DNA of 64,000 bases from JABDBE01 sp049585795 (GTDB taxonomy: Bacteria; Acidobacteriota; Terriglobia; Terriglobales; Acidobacteriaceae): contig JBAVAQ010000019.1 in the NCBI GenBank assembly GCA_049585795.1, positions 8,424-72,423 on the forward strand, given 5' to 3'. Made by a program: the position numbers and the translations under genes. Every line of letters begins with the position of its first letter. Within the stretch, counting starts at the first letter, position 1. The notes under the pieces are model-generated. The model was not told the DNA's origin, ran no database searches, and was given only the letters and a program-made list of their open reading frames with translations. This document shows positions 7,951 through 16,127 of this stretch, piece after piece.

Positions 7951-8607
7951 ATGAAGAAGACCGCAGCACCGATTTCCCTAGCAGGCTCCCAGCTCGGCGA
8001 AGTACGTCATGTGTGCGCATTTTTCAATAGCGACGACGAAGAGTATCGCGTGCTGCTTCCGTTCATTAAGGACGGGTTCGAGTGTGGCGACAAGGCGGTT
8101 CACGTCGTGAACCCGAATCAACGTCATGACCATCTGCAACGCTTGACCGCTGCCGGAATCGACCCAGCGGCTGCCGAGCAGAGTGGACAACTAGAGGTTC
8201 GGATCAACACCGAAGCGTACATCCGAGACGGGCGTTTCGATCAGGATCGGATGCTGGCAGCGTTCGAGCAGATGGCTAGCGGCAACGCCACGGGAGGGTT
8301 CCCGCTGAGCCGCATCTGCTGCCGCATGGATTGGGTGGTTGGAGAGCGATCGTACGTTGACGACGTCGTAGAGTTCGAATCGCGGGTAAATGATATATGG
8401 CGTCGCCACGACGACGCCGTGATTTGCACCTACCATCTCGGCCAATTTGGAGGCGACACGGTGATCGACATCATGCGGACACATCCGATGATCATCATCG
8501 GTGGCCTCCTGCACCGGAATCCGTTCTACGTGCCGCCCGAGGAATTCCTGCGCGAGGTCCGCCAACGTCGGGCCATGCGGCCTTCCTCGTCCTCTACGGC
8601 TGCCTGA
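7951..8607 (+). CDS. MEDS-domain sensory protein
   Basis: The 218-residue protein is a stand-alone MEDS domain (the DcmR-type sensory domain named for methanogen/methylotroph sensors): RHVCAFFNSDDEEYRVLLPF at the start, GFECGDKAVHVVNP, then the ICTYHLGQFGGDTVIDIMRT core and HPMIIIGGLLHRNPFYVPPE near the end. These domains are thought to sense small hydrocarbons or reactive compounds and accompany histidine kinases and regulators. There is no kinase or DNA-binding part. The stop at 8605-8607 is separated by one base from the kinase start at 8609, so the two are translationally coupled and probably form one sensing unit. The ligand is unknown. Confidence 0.85.
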   Translation: MKKTAAPISLAGSQLGEVRHVCAFFNSDDEEYRVLLPFIKDGFECGDKAVHVVNPNQRHDHLQRLTAAGIDPAAAEQSGQLEVRINTEAYIRDGRFDQDRMLAAFEQMASGNATGGFPLSRICCRMDWVVGERSYVDDVVEFESRVNDIWRRHDDAVICTYHLGQFGGDTVIDIMRTHPMIIIGGLLHRNPFYVPPEEFLREVRQRRAMRPSSSSTAA

Positions 8608-8608
8608 T

Positions 8609-10795
8609 ATGGAAGTCCAACCCGAACTTACTTCCGGCGAAGTCAAGCACCTTCAACGGTGCATTACCGATCTTATTAGCCTGCTTGCTCTTCCCGCCAT
8701 CTGGAGTGGTGGCGATCCATCCCAGGTTCTCCATACCTTGCTCGATGCGCTTATGCGCATGCTGCGCTTGGACCTGGTCTCTGTGAGGCTGACCGATCCG
8801 GTTGCTGAGGCGCCCGTTGAGATCGTCCGGCTCGCCGAGCCGCGGAGACCGATGCCTTCGGCACACGAGATCTGCGAAGCCCTCAGCCAGTGTTTCAAAA
8901 ACGACTCACGGAAATGGCCTCCCCTGCTTCGGAACCTCATGGGTGAGGGAGATGTTTCGATCGTGCCTCTGCCACTGGGGTCACAAGGCGAACTCGGCGA
9001 AATCGTGGCAGCGGCTGAGCGGCCGGATTTTCCGCGGCAGACGGAGGCACTTCTTCTGAGTGTAGCGGCGAATCAGGCATCGATCGGGTTACAAGAGGCA
9101 CAGCTCCTGAGTCATCAGAAGCGAGTCGCCAGCGAACTGGATCAACGGGTCGCGCAACGGACTGCCGAACTTGCCACCGCCAACGAAGAGCTCAAAAAGG
9201 AACTCGCTGAACGCAGACTGGTAGAAGAGAGGCTCGGGCAAGAGGAGAGGGAGCTGAAGCGCAGTGAGATTCGCAAGGCAGCGATCGTGGACGCGGCGCT
9301 CGACTGCATTGTGACGATCGATCACGAGGGCCGTATCACTGAGTTCAATCCGGCGGCAGAGCACACCTTCGGTTACCGTCGGGACGAAGTCTTGGGAAAG
9401 CATCTGGCGGACACTATCATTCCACCGTCTCTCCGGGAGAAGCATCGACAAGGCTTTGACCGCTACCTGGCCACGGGCCAGGCCCGAGTGCTTGGGAAAC
9501 GCATCGAGATGACGGCAGTCCGTGCTGACGGAAGCGAATTCCCCCTCGAGCTGGCAATCACGCGCATTCCGTTGGAAGGGCCGCCGTCCTTCACCGGCTA
9601 TCTGCGCGACATCACGGAACGCAAACGGGCGGAGCGGGAACTACGGCGCAGTGAGGCGTTTCTCGCGGAAGCCCAGCATCTTAGTCGAATCGGCAGTTTT
9701 TCCTGGCGTGTACCGACAGACGAAATCACCTGGTCCGAGCAGCTTTATCGCATCTTCCAGATTGACCGGGATGCGCAGGTAACCTTTGAACTGATCAGTA
9801 CTCGAATCCACCCTGAAGATTTGTCAGTATTCCAGGAACATATCGAGCGATCTCGCCGGGACGGCAGCGATGTGCAACTCGAATTCCGCCTGCAGATGCC
9901 CGACGGCGCGGTCAAGTACGTACACGTCGCCGCTCACCTCCGCGGCGATCCCGGCCAATTGGAGTATATCGGCGCAGTGCAGGACGTAACAGAACGCCGA
10001 TCCTCCGAAGAGGCACTCAGCAAGGCCCGATCGGAGCTCTCACACGTGGCCAGGGTTACAAGCCTTGGAGCATTGACGGCGTCCATCGCACACGAGGTCA
10101 ACCAGCCGCTTTCGGGCATTGTCACCAACGCCAGCACGTGTCTGCGGATGCTGGCCGCCGATCCTCCCAACGTGGATGGCGCGCGCGAAACTGCGCGGCG
10201 GACGATTCGCGATGGCAACCGCGCCTCTGAGGTGGTCTCTCGATTGCGCTCACTCTATGGCAAGAAGGACCCTACGATCGAATCGGTGGACCTGAACGAA
10301 GCTGCGCGAGAGGTGCTTGCGCTGTCCTCGAGCGAACTTCAGAAAAACCGTGTGATCCTGCGGCCCGAACTTGCCCACGACCTCCCGCGGGTCGCCGGCG
10401 ATCGGGTCCAGCTCCAGCAGGTCATTTTGAACCTGCTTCGCAATGCTTCAGATGCCATGAGCACCATTGATGATCGGCCGAGGGATTTACTGATTCGAAC
10501 TGAACCAGATGACCATGATCGGGTACGCCTCAGCGTGAGAGATGTCGGAATCGGCTTCGAACCTCAAGCTAGGGATAAGCTTTTCGAAGCCTTCTACACG
10601 ACAAAGAATGAGGGTATGGGAATCGGATTGTCGGTCAGCCGTTCTATTATCGAGCGTCATCATGGCCGCCTGTGGGCGATGCCAAATAGCGGCCCGGGAG
10701 TTACGTTTTCGTTCTCTATCCCCTGTAGACCGGAGGGTTTGACGAGCGACGGTACTCCCGCCAGTCGGACACCTTCGGTGTCGGATGCCGCATGA
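8609..10795 (+). CDS. Hybrid-input sensor histidine kinase (GAF, two PAS, HisKA, HATPase)
   Basis: From ATG 8609 the protein has 728 residues. Order: a GAF-like region (about 10-165), a coiled coil (VAQRTAELATANEELKKELA, about 175-215), PAS 1 (about 222-340: AALDCIVTIDHEGRITEFNP), PAS 2/PAC (about 345-470), HisKA with ASIAHEVNQPLSG where His495 is the phosphoacceptor, and HATPase_c (NLLRNASDA N box, VGIGFEP G1 box, GMGIGLSVS G2). No membrane segment is visible, so it is cytosolic like FixL. The HEVNQPL form of the H box is typical of FixL/TodS-type kinases that pair with LuxR-type regulators, as at 7134. A longer start at 8501 would overlap the MEDS gene and is less likely. Confidence 0.92.
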   Translation: MEVQPELTSGEVKHLQRCITDLISLLALPAIWSGGDPSQVLHTLLDALMRMLRLDLVSVRLTDPVAEAPVEIVRLAEPRRPMPSAHEICEALSQCFKNDSRKWPPLLRNLMGEGDVSIVPLPLGSQGELGEIVAAAERPDFPRQTEALLLSVAANQASIGLQEAQLLSHQKRVASELDQRVAQRTAELATANEELKKELAERRLVEERLGQEERELKRSEIRKAAIVDAALDCIVTIDHEGRITEFNPAAEHTFGYRRDEVLGKHLADTIIPPSLREKHRQGFDRYLATGQARVLGKRIEMTAVRADGSEFPLELAITRIPLEGPPSFTGYLRDITERKRAERELRRSEAFLAEAQHLSRIGSFSWRVPTDEITWSEQLYRIFQIDRDAQVTFELISTRIHPEDLSVFQEHIERSRRDGSDVQLEFRLQMPDGAVKYVHVAAHLRGDPGQLEYIGAVQDVTERRSSEEALSKARSELSHVARVTSLGALTASIAHEVNQPLSGIVTNASTCLRMLAADPPNVDGARETARRTIRDGNRASEVVSRLRSLYGKKDPTIESVDLNEAAREVLALSSSELQKNRVILRPELAHDLPRVAGDRVQLQQVILNLLRNASDAMSTIDDRPRDLLIRTEPDDHDRVRLSVRDVGIGFEPQARDKLFEAFYTTKNEGMGIGLSVSRSIIERHHGRLWAMPNSGPGVTFSFSIPCRPEGLTSDGTPASRTPSVSDAA

Positions 10796-11286
10796 GAAAT
10801 CGATGGCGGTCGCTCGGCCGCCAGCGCCTGCAGCGAAACCAATACCAAAGTCTAATGGACGCTCACCCACGCGAGGCGCATCCTCATGCCATGGAATTGC
10901 GCCAGGAAAGGCGTGTAAAGGAACGTCCACTGGTATCAGTCGTTGATGACGACGAGTCTGTGCGCGAATCGCTGCCCGACCTCCTTGGCGAGTTCGGCTT
11001 TGCAGTCCGCGCATTCTCATCCGCGCAAGAGTTCCTTGCCTCCGACTGTGTCGACCAGACCCGTTGCCTGATCCTCGACATTGCCATGCCGGGAATGAGC
11101 GGACCGGAGCTTCAGCGGGACCTCACGCTTCGCCGGCGAGAGATTCCGATTGTCTTCATAACCGCTCAACGAGAAGAAACGGTTCGCCTGCGACTACTCG
11201 AACAGGGTGCAATCGAGTGCCTGTTCAAGCCATTCAGCGACACTGCTCTGCTTGAGGCTGTTAATTCGGCACTTCACCCGGAGTGA
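10792..11286 (+). CDS. Stand-alone receiver-domain protein
   Basis: This 164-residue frame starts at an ATGA overlap with the kinase stop. The receiver proper begins near residue 46 (PLVSVVDDDESVRESLPDLL) with Asp96 in CLILDIAMPG, the Thr in VFITAQ and Lys146 in CLFKPFSD. Nothing follows the receiver, so there is no output domain. Such FixJ-like single receivers act as phosphate sinks or relays beside a kinase. The first 45 residues are low in structure; starts at 10855 or 10891 are possible, the latter giving a clean receiver. The same four-gene order (regulator, MEDS, kinase, receiver) argues for joint function. Confidence 0.85.
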   Translation: MRNRWRSLGRQRLQRNQYQSLMDAHPREAHPHAMELRQERRVKERPLVSVVDDDESVRESLPDLLGEFGFAVRAFSSAQEFLASDCVDQTRCLILDIAMPGMSGPELQRDLTLRRREIPIVFITAQREETVRLRLLEQGAIECLFKPFSDTALLEAVNSALHPE

Positions 11287-11312
11287 GAGTTGCGCCCTTT
11301 ATTCCACGGGCC

Positions 11313-11348
11313 CCATACCAAGGTATGGCCAATACTATCGTCCAATTG
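11313..11348 (-). promoter_or_regulatory. Conserved regulatory motif, copy B
   Basis: The plus strand shows a near-perfect dyad CCATACCAAGGTATGG (7-base arms, 2-base centre) followed by CCAATACTATCGTCCAATTG. It is the most symmetrical of the four copies. The plus-strand stub at 11459 begins about 110 bases downstream. The rest of the 11287-11681 gap holds only that stub and the leader of the 11682 gene. Confidence 0.7.
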
Positions 11349-11458
11349 ATTCCCCGGAGCACCTCGGGTTTAATCGCTTCATCGCAGCCGATTCGGTCGG
11401 AAAAGCGACACCCTGAAAACAGGCTTGCCGGAACCGTTCGCTCGTCAGGAGGAAAACG

Positions 11459-11527
11459 ATGAGTATTATCGATAAGGTGCCAAAAGCAAACCGCAACTAC
11501 GCAAAAACAAGGCAGGTGTTCAAATGA
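11459..11527 (+). pseudogene. N-terminal stub, probably of a beta-carbonic anhydrase
   Basis: A strong AGGAGG at 11447-11452 precedes ATG 11459. The frame codes MSIIDKVPKANRNYAKTRQV and two more residues before TGA. The first 16 residues look like the conserved opening of beta-carbonic anhydrases (MSxIDxVLxANxxYAK), but no zinc-binding CMDARL segment or later motif follows in any frame. It therefore seems to be the remnant of a deleted gene that still keeps its promoter motif and ribosome site. The family assignment rests on a short match and is tentative. Confidence 0.4.
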
Positions 11528-11681
11528 GGATATGGGAACGATCACCGCAAGCCGTACAAGACATCGCAATTTGTGGGTTGGAAAATCTCCCTCCCGCTCG
11601 AACTAAGTGCAGGTCGGGCCGACGCTGCGCTCGCCCTCGAGCTCAATATTTAGAGATATTTAAAGAAAGGATGGCAAAAAC

Positions 11682-11981
11682 ATGTCGGAAGCAACTTGGA
11701 AACCTCACGAGAAACACGGACAGCTGACGACGCAGAGCGACTTACCCGACAGTGTCTACGCGTTTCCGAAGCAGCGCAAAGAACCACTGACCGACGCAGA
11801 ACATGTGCGTAACGCAGTCGCACGATTCGATCAAGTCATCGATGTCTCCGATGAGGACCGTGCTTTGGCGTTCGCGAACATCGAGAACGCTGCAAACTAC
11901 TACGGCGTCAACCTGACGGAAACGTCATGGCACGACTTGGGCATTCATCCTCAAAAGAAGAGAAGTGAGCCCGCGGCCTAA
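11682..11981 (+). CDS. Small conserved hypothetical protein, DUF6582-like
   Basis: The 99-residue acidic protein reads LTTQSDLPDSVYAFPKQRKE, then LTDAEHVRNAVARFDQV and a C-terminal helix. The pattern 'LPDSxFAFPxxRxxPLxDAxHVRNAxARF' is that of a small family of unknown function, often annotated DUF6582, seen in phages and soil bacteria. No enzymatic residues or membrane segments are evident. AAAGGATG sits upstream of the ATG. Its neighbours are a decayed carbonic anhydrase stub and an unknown gene, so the context says little. Reading frame and family pattern make it a real gene; function unknown. Confidence 0.7.
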   Translation: MSEATWKPHEKHGQLTTQSDLPDSVYAFPKQRKEPLTDAEHVRNAVARFDQVIDVSDEDRALAFANIENAANYYGVNLTETSWHDLGIHPQKKRSEPAA

Positions 11982-12007
11982 GGCGCAGCGAGGCCTTGAA
12001 TGCACCG

Positions 12008-12045
12008 TGAGGTGAGGATCAACTGGTTTGTGGAACCTCACCTCA
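12008..12045. repeat. Inverted repeat with 10-base perfect arms
   Basis: TGAGGTGAGG at 12008-12017 pairs with CCTCACCTCA at 12036-12045 around an 18-base loop. It lies between the 11682 gene and the 12080 gene, and its right arm ends 34 bases before the start codon. There is no T-run, so it is not a standard terminator; an operator or mRNA hairpin is possible. Confidence 0.6.
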
Positions 12046-12079
12046 TGCCACTTCGCGTGGAAGGGTGTTGGTGAGAACT

Positions 12080-12583
12080 ATGCCCAGAGAAAAATCCATT
12101 CGATCCGGTTGGCGTTGCGATAGTTGCGGCGAACGTGTGTTAGATCTGCAGGCGGGCTGGGTGGAGTGGCTTGCGGCAGAGGACGCTAAAGGAAAACCGA
12201 AAGTAACCGGTTTGCGGTTAGTGCACCGTCGCAACACGAGCGCGAAATGGCCAGAGCCATACGGATGTCGGTACAATCCGCGAGACGAATTCAGAAAGAA
12301 CCGTGGCATCGTAGAGGGATTAGCTCTTGACCGGTTCGCGGGTCCCGACGGTCTCATGTTACTGCTTTCGATGATTGCGGAACGTGAACTTCCGGTGCAA
12401 GAACTGATCGAACTCGCTAAGCGAGTACAGATCCCGGGCTACGAAGCAGTGCACGAACTGGTTCACGATGCCGTTAGCGAAGGAGTGATAGCGCCTTCCA
12501 TCTCGTCAGGCTTTTACTTGCAGTGCGAGATCTGGGACGTGCTGAAGTGGGCGAAATACCGAACTTCAGCAAAGGCGAGCTAA
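12080..12583 (+). CDS. Unknown protein with a CxxC pair
   Basis: The 167-residue protein begins MPREKSIRSGWRCDSCGERV, so an N-terminal CDSCG pair may bind a metal together with later residues. The middle is polar (VHRRNTSAKWPEPYGC) and the C-terminal half is helical, ending in GFYLQCEIWDVLKWAKY. I do not recognise the family. The helical part (residues about 85-150: LMLLLSMIAERELPVQELIE) could be winged-helix-like. ATG 12080 has GGTGAG upstream; an in-frame GTG at 12065 is an alternative. It follows an inverted repeat and precedes the quinone reductase by 160 bases, so probably its own transcript. Confidence 0.6.
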   Translation: MPREKSIRSGWRCDSCGERVLDLQAGWVEWLAAEDAKGKPKVTGLRLVHRRNTSAKWPEPYGCRYNPRDEFRKNRGIVEGLALDRFAGPDGLMLLLSMIAERELPVQELIELAKRVQIPGYEAVHELVHDAVSEGVIAPSISSGFYLQCEIWDVLKWAKYRTSAKAS

Positions 12584-12743
12584 TGTTGAGCGCCAGAATC
12601 GGTTCGTGGTTTCTCACTAAATTATTTCGCCATGCCTATCCCGGCGGTTGTTTGGGAGTTCCTGGCGGGGGTGACCGATTTCTAGCTTCGCTCATCTAAG
12701 TTTTGTCAGTGACTGTTTGCGCGCTGTGTTAAGGAGATGAAAT

Positions 12744-13655
12744 ATGAAAGCAATTGTGGTCCACCAATATGGCGGTCCTGAAGTGCTGAAGTTCGAAGAG
12801 TATCCTGACCCGGTGCCTGGCCCCGGCGAGGTGCTGGTGCGGGTCGCCGCCACGAGTGTAAATCCGATCGATTACAAACGACGCGCCGGGTTAACGAAGG
12901 ATTTTTATCCCCTCAAATTCCCTGGCCTCATAGGAGTCGATATCGCAGGAACTGTGGTCAAGATTGGGCCGGGGGTGGAAGGCTTTTCCGTCGGCGACCA
13001 GGTGTTCGCTATGGCGGACAATACTTACGCCGAACTTTGTGTGGTGAAAGCCGCGGTTCTGGCGAAGGTCCCCAGCGGGCTCGATTTGATCCAGGCCGCA
13101 GCCCTGCCGCTGGTGACGACGACCGGCAATCAGCTCATGTCCGCTACCGGAATCAAAGCGGGCCAGACGGTTCTCGTCGTAGGTGCTGCTGGAAATGTCG
13201 GGCGTTCGGCGGTATTCACTGCGAAGGAACGTGGGGCGACTGTGATCGCGGGGGTTTTGAAGAGGCAGATGCTGATGGAGGATACGAAGACTGTCGGCGC
13301 GGATCAGGTGGTCGCGACCGACGACGACTCCGCGATTGCGAATCTTCCGCCGCTCGATGCGGTGGCGGATACGGTCGGCGGAAGAACCGCCGAGAAGCTG
13401 ATCGCCAAGGTCAAACCGGGAGGAGTGTATGCGTCGGTTGTCGCTGCACCGCAGAACGCCACGAAGTACCCATCGGTAAAGGTGGTTCACGTATTCTCGA
13501 AATTCGACAGGAAAACGCTCGAGTTCATGGCCGAGGCGGTGCGAGATGGCAAGCTGGTAATCCCGATCAGCCAGAAACTGCCGCTCCGTGAAGCGGCCGA
13601 GGCTCAAGCAGCGGCAGAAAAGGGCGGTATCGGGAAGATCTTGCTGGTGGCTTGA
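12744..13655 (+). CDS. NADPH:quinone reductase, zinc-independent MDR type
   Basis: The 303-residue protein is a medium-chain dehydrogenase/reductase: MKAIVVHQYGGPEVL at the start, PGPGEVLVRVAATSVNPIDY for the GroES-like fold, and a Rossmann motif GAAGNVG at 147-153. The cysteine and histidine zinc ligands of alcohol dehydrogenases are absent, which places it with quinone oxidoreductase (QOR) and zeta-crystallin enzymes that reduce quinones or enones with NADPH in the cytosol. AAGGAGATG lies just upstream of the start. A UBP zinc-finger gene follows at 39 bases, so the two may be co-transcribed. Electrophile detoxification fits the region. Confidence 0.9.
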   Translation: MKAIVVHQYGGPEVLKFEEYPDPVPGPGEVLVRVAATSVNPIDYKRRAGLTKDFYPLKFPGLIGVDIAGTVVKIGPGVEGFSVGDQVFAMADNTYAELCVVKAAVLAKVPSGLDLIQAAALPLVTTTGNQLMSATGIKAGQTVLVVGAAGNVGRSAVFTAKERGATVIAGVLKRQMLMEDTKTVGADQVVATDDDSAIANLPPLDAVADTVGGRTAEKLIAKVKPGGVYASVVAAPQNATKYPSVKVVHVFSKFDRKTLEFMAEAVRDGKLVIPISQKLPLREAAEAQAAAEKGGIGKILLVA

Positions 13656-13694
13656 ACTCCTTGCAGGACATGCAACGTCTAAAGGAAAATCGAA

Positions 13695-14048
13695 ATGAAG
13701 AAAGATCACCGCGGAATTAATCCCGCTTCGAAGCCGAGTGGCGATGGGTGTGTGGAGTGCCTGGCTTCCCCGAAAAGTTGGTGGTTCCATCTCCGCCGGT
13801 GTGCGGAGTGCGGGCACATCGGATGCTGCGACAGTTCTCCGAGCCAGCATGCATCCAAGCATGCGGCAGCGACAGGGCATCCGATCATTGCCAGCTTCGA
13901 GCCGGATGAGAACTGGTTCTACGATTACGAGAAGCAGGCGATGATCAAAGGTGCGGAGTTGCTTCCGCCGCATTCGCATCCCAAAAGTCAGCCCGCTCCT
14001 GGACCCGCCGGAAGGGTGCCAGCCAACTGGGAATCGCTCCTGAACTAG
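13695..14048 (+). CDS. UBP-type zinc finger protein
   Basis: The 117-residue protein contains the cysteine/histidine set of a bacterial UBP-type zinc finger: GCVECLASP, then LRRCAECGHIGCCDSS, QHASKHAAATGHPII and WFYDYE near residue 75. In bacteria these small single-domain proteins are common and often lie beside redox or flavoprotein genes; their binding partner is unknown because ubiquitin is absent. AAAGGAAAATCGAA precedes the ATG. The gene is 39 bases downstream of the quinone reductase, suggesting shared transcription. The C-terminal 25 residues are proline-rich and probably disordered. Confidence 0.88.
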   Translation: MKKDHRGINPASKPSGDGCVECLASPKSWWFHLRRCAECGHIGCCDSSPSQHASKHAAATGHPIIASFEPDENWFYDYEKQAMIKGAELLPPHSHPKSQPAPGPAGRVPANWESLLN

Positions 14049-14073
14049 CTGCGCGTTGCAGGGTAGCCAGCAG

Positions 14074-14184
14074 ATGAAACGCTTTCTTGAATGGCGCTGC
14101 TACATGCGTGATCCCGACGGCTACCTCATCGAGGTCGGCCAATATGCTGAAATCGCCTTCGACTGGTTCAAGAACCACAGTTAA
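14074..14184 (+). pseudogene. Tail fragment of a VOC/glyoxalase-family gene
   Basis: The 36-residue frame MKRFLEWRCYMRDPDGYLIE followed by VGQYAEIAFDWF matches the last strand and helix of glyoxalase/bleomycin-resistance (VOC) proteins, whose RDPDGYLIEVGQ holds a metal-binding Glu. No earlier part of such a gene precedes it; the UBP zinc finger ends 25 bases upstream. It is therefore a 3' remnant after deletion. An intact VOC gene of a different subtype occurs at 17129. The following 14185-14431 stretch has no gene. Confidence 0.7.
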
Positions 14185-14431
14185 TTTGGCGGGTGATAAA
14201 CCAGAGTGAGCGTGGGACCGAGACCGCGCCGCCCGCCTAGAGTCCGCGATGCGGATTGTGAGCCGCTATCGTGGCTTAACGCCAATCCGCGCGGTCAATC
14301 GAAGGGACATTCAGCCGCGAGACTGCCAAAGTGAAAAGCTTGCCGTTAGTTATCGCGAAGCTCTAAACTAGATTGGGTTTTATTTATTTGGTTCGACGCA
14401 GTTCTAAATCTCGAACCCTCATGGAGCAGAA

Positions 14432-15280
14432 GTGCATGCGCGTGTAGATTTCGCGAGTCGAGGTTATGGATTAATGGCGACAGGCGTAGAAGCCAGCGTT
14501 GCCGTGATCTTCGTCCACGGATTTTACGGCCATCCTGAGAAGACTTGGCTGCAATTCCAGACGCTGATGGATGGCGTCGAAAGTTCCGGGATGTTTCCGT
14601 GGTGGAGGACATACGACTCCTATTTCTATTCGTATGACAGCAAGCGGCAAATTGGGTCCAACACCTCCGACCTGCTCGATTTCATCGATGCCGTTTTTCC
14701 TTCCCCGAGTTGGAACAAGATCGGCGCGAACGGAATCGAAGATTTGGTGCGTCGTTACGATTCACTTGTGCTGGTCGGCCACTCCGAGGGGGGCGTGCTG
14801 ATTCGTTCGGCAATCCTGCGACGCATTCAAATCAACGATCAGGCCGGCGATGCACCGCTGCCATACGACGGCATTCTAGACGCGCATCTTCGACTGTTTG
14901 CTCCGGCGCTGTGGGGGGCATTGATCAGCGGGTGGAAGGGAGTGTTGCTTCGGTCTCCAATACTGGGCGACCTCCTCCAGCCGTACCTGTGTCATTCTCC
15001 AGCCTACCAACAGCTGGTGCAAGATTCCCCGCTCCTGCATGATATAAGGCAACGAACAGTTGGTCTCGCCAAGCAGCGCCCTGGCATTCGCGCTCTGAGA
15101 GCGAAAAACGTATTTGGCAACAACGACGAATTCGTTTGCATGGAAGCGTTAGAAACCGATCCGCCAGCAGTTTATGAGCGTGACTGCACGCACGGGAGCA
15201 TCTGTAAACCGAGCAAAGAGTATCTGACGCCACTCGCATTCGTGAGGCATGATGAAACCACAATCGCAATCGCGTCGTGA
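14432..15280 (+). CDS. Serine alpha/beta hydrolase, lipase/PGAP1-like
   Basis: The 282-residue protein has an AVIFVHGFYGHPEKTW opening (oxyanion region), the nucleophile elbow LVLVGHSEGG with Ser118, a likely acid Asp232 in FGNNDEFV, and His254 in CTHGSICKPS. The final pattern H-x-S-I-C-K-P is typical of a group of cytosolic esterases related to DUF676/PGAP1 and SesB-like effectors, some of which are fused to NTPase sensors in defence or cell-death genes. Here it stands alone but overlaps by 32 bases the unknown gene at 15249, so the two are made together. Start may instead be ATG 14474. Substrate unknown. Confidence 0.8.
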   Translation: MHARVDFASRGYGLMATGVEASVAVIFVHGFYGHPEKTWLQFQTLMDGVESSGMFPWWRTYDSYFYSYDSKRQIGSNTSDLLDFIDAVFPSPSWNKIGANGIEDLVRRYDSLVLVGHSEGGVLIRSAILRRIQINDQAGDAPLPYDGILDAHLRLFAPALWGALISGWKGVLLRSPILGDLLQPYLCHSPAYQQLVQDSPLLHDIRQRTVGLAKQRPGIRALRAKNVFGNNDEFVCMEALETDPPAVYERDCTHGSICKPSKEYLTPLAFVRHDETTIAIAS

Positions 15281-16127
15281 AGCGTCAAGGTTCCAGTCGT
15301 CGTTCACCCCTACACGATTGGAAGTCGCGTCAACTGCGCATGGGTCCTTCCAGGCTGCCGCGGACGTTGAGGCAATGCTTTGGCTCCATTTGGGTAATGA
15401 GCTTGGACTATTCGACGACGAAGACGCTGGCAGCATATGGAACGATTTCAAGCCGCAATTCACGAAGTCTCTACACTATGTGAACAAGATTGGGGTTTCC
15501 GACTTCTTCTCGGACGAGGTACGTGTCCTTCTTACGCAACTTGAATTGACGGATTCCATCAGCTCGGCGAGATACGCACAACGACTGAGCACCAAGCTAA
15601 TCGACACCCGCGGTCTCGAACTGCTCCTGCACGAAATCGGGGAGCAGTTCCGAGACGCTACTTTTACACGGCACATCGTATTTGATACGCCCGCCGAGTG
15701 GGAAGACCACTTCGAGCAGGAGCCCGATGCCAACGTCATTCTGAACGCAGATTCGCTCGTCGCGATGAATGCGCTCTTTGCGGCGTACCTCAGGTTTATT
15801 GAACATATGGGGGCGATGGGACAGTTCTTCCGCCAAATGGAGGAGGGAGCGGAAAGCACCTTCTCTTCTTTGGAAGTCGAGAGGCGAATACGAGCGATCC
15901 ACAATTGGCGACTCGATCTTCATAACGATGATACCCGATCACGGTTCATCCATCTCACGGCGACATTCCTCAGCAGCGTGGCTTATGACGACGAGCTTGC
16001 GAATCTCGGATTCGACGTGGCATCCCTGCTTGCACGGATCGAGTTCCTCTGCGCGGAGTGGACCGGAGACTCGCAATTCAGAATTAATCTTCCGATTCCG
16101 GGCGGTAGGAGAACGGCGAACGGATAG
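15249..16127 (+). CDS. Unknown protein coupled to the serine hydrolase
   Basis: I do not recognise this 292-residue protein. It is acidic, mostly helical, with no signal peptide, membrane span or cysteine cluster. Visible segments are AMLWLHLGNELGLFDDEDAG (about 42-61), FFSDEVRVLLTQLELTDSIS (about 85-104) and FLSSVAYDDELANLGFDVAS in the C-terminal third. The coding region begins inside the hydrolase gene (32-base overlap), so translation is coupled and the pair is likely functional together, for example as substrate adaptor, inhibitor or sensor for the hydrolase. No mobile or phage gene flanks it. The product cannot be assigned. Confidence 0.7.
   Translation: MMKPQSQSRREASRFQSSFTPTRLEVASTAHGSFQAAADVEAMLWLHLGNELGLFDDEDAGSIWNDFKPQFTKSLHYVNKIGVSDFFSDEVRVLLTQLELTDSISSARYAQRLSTKLIDTRGLELLLHEIGEQFRDATFTRHIVFDTPAEWEDHFEQEPDANVILNADSLVAMNALFAAYLRFIEHMGAMGQFFRQMEEGAESTFSSLEVERRIRAIHNWRLDLHNDDTRSRFIHLTATFLSSVAYDDELANLGFDVASLLARIEFLCAEWTGDSQFRINLPIPGGRRTANG

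Noticed and set aside
11524..11727. 67-codon plus-strand frame with ATGA overlap to the stub at 11459
   Set aside because: Its product has no pattern and runs into the real gene at 11682. A faint NLPPARTK similarity to carbonic anhydrases was too short to use.
12891..13979. Long open frame on the minus strand (362 codons)
   Set aside because: It lies antisense to the quinone reductase and UBP zinc finger genes, whose protein motifs are clear; the minus-strand product shows no family pattern.
14390..14417. GGTTCGA and TCGAACC, resembling a tRNA T-arm or att site
   Set aside because: A seven-base inverted repeat with a 14-base loop only; no anticodon arm or acceptor stem fits around it and no integrase is nearby.
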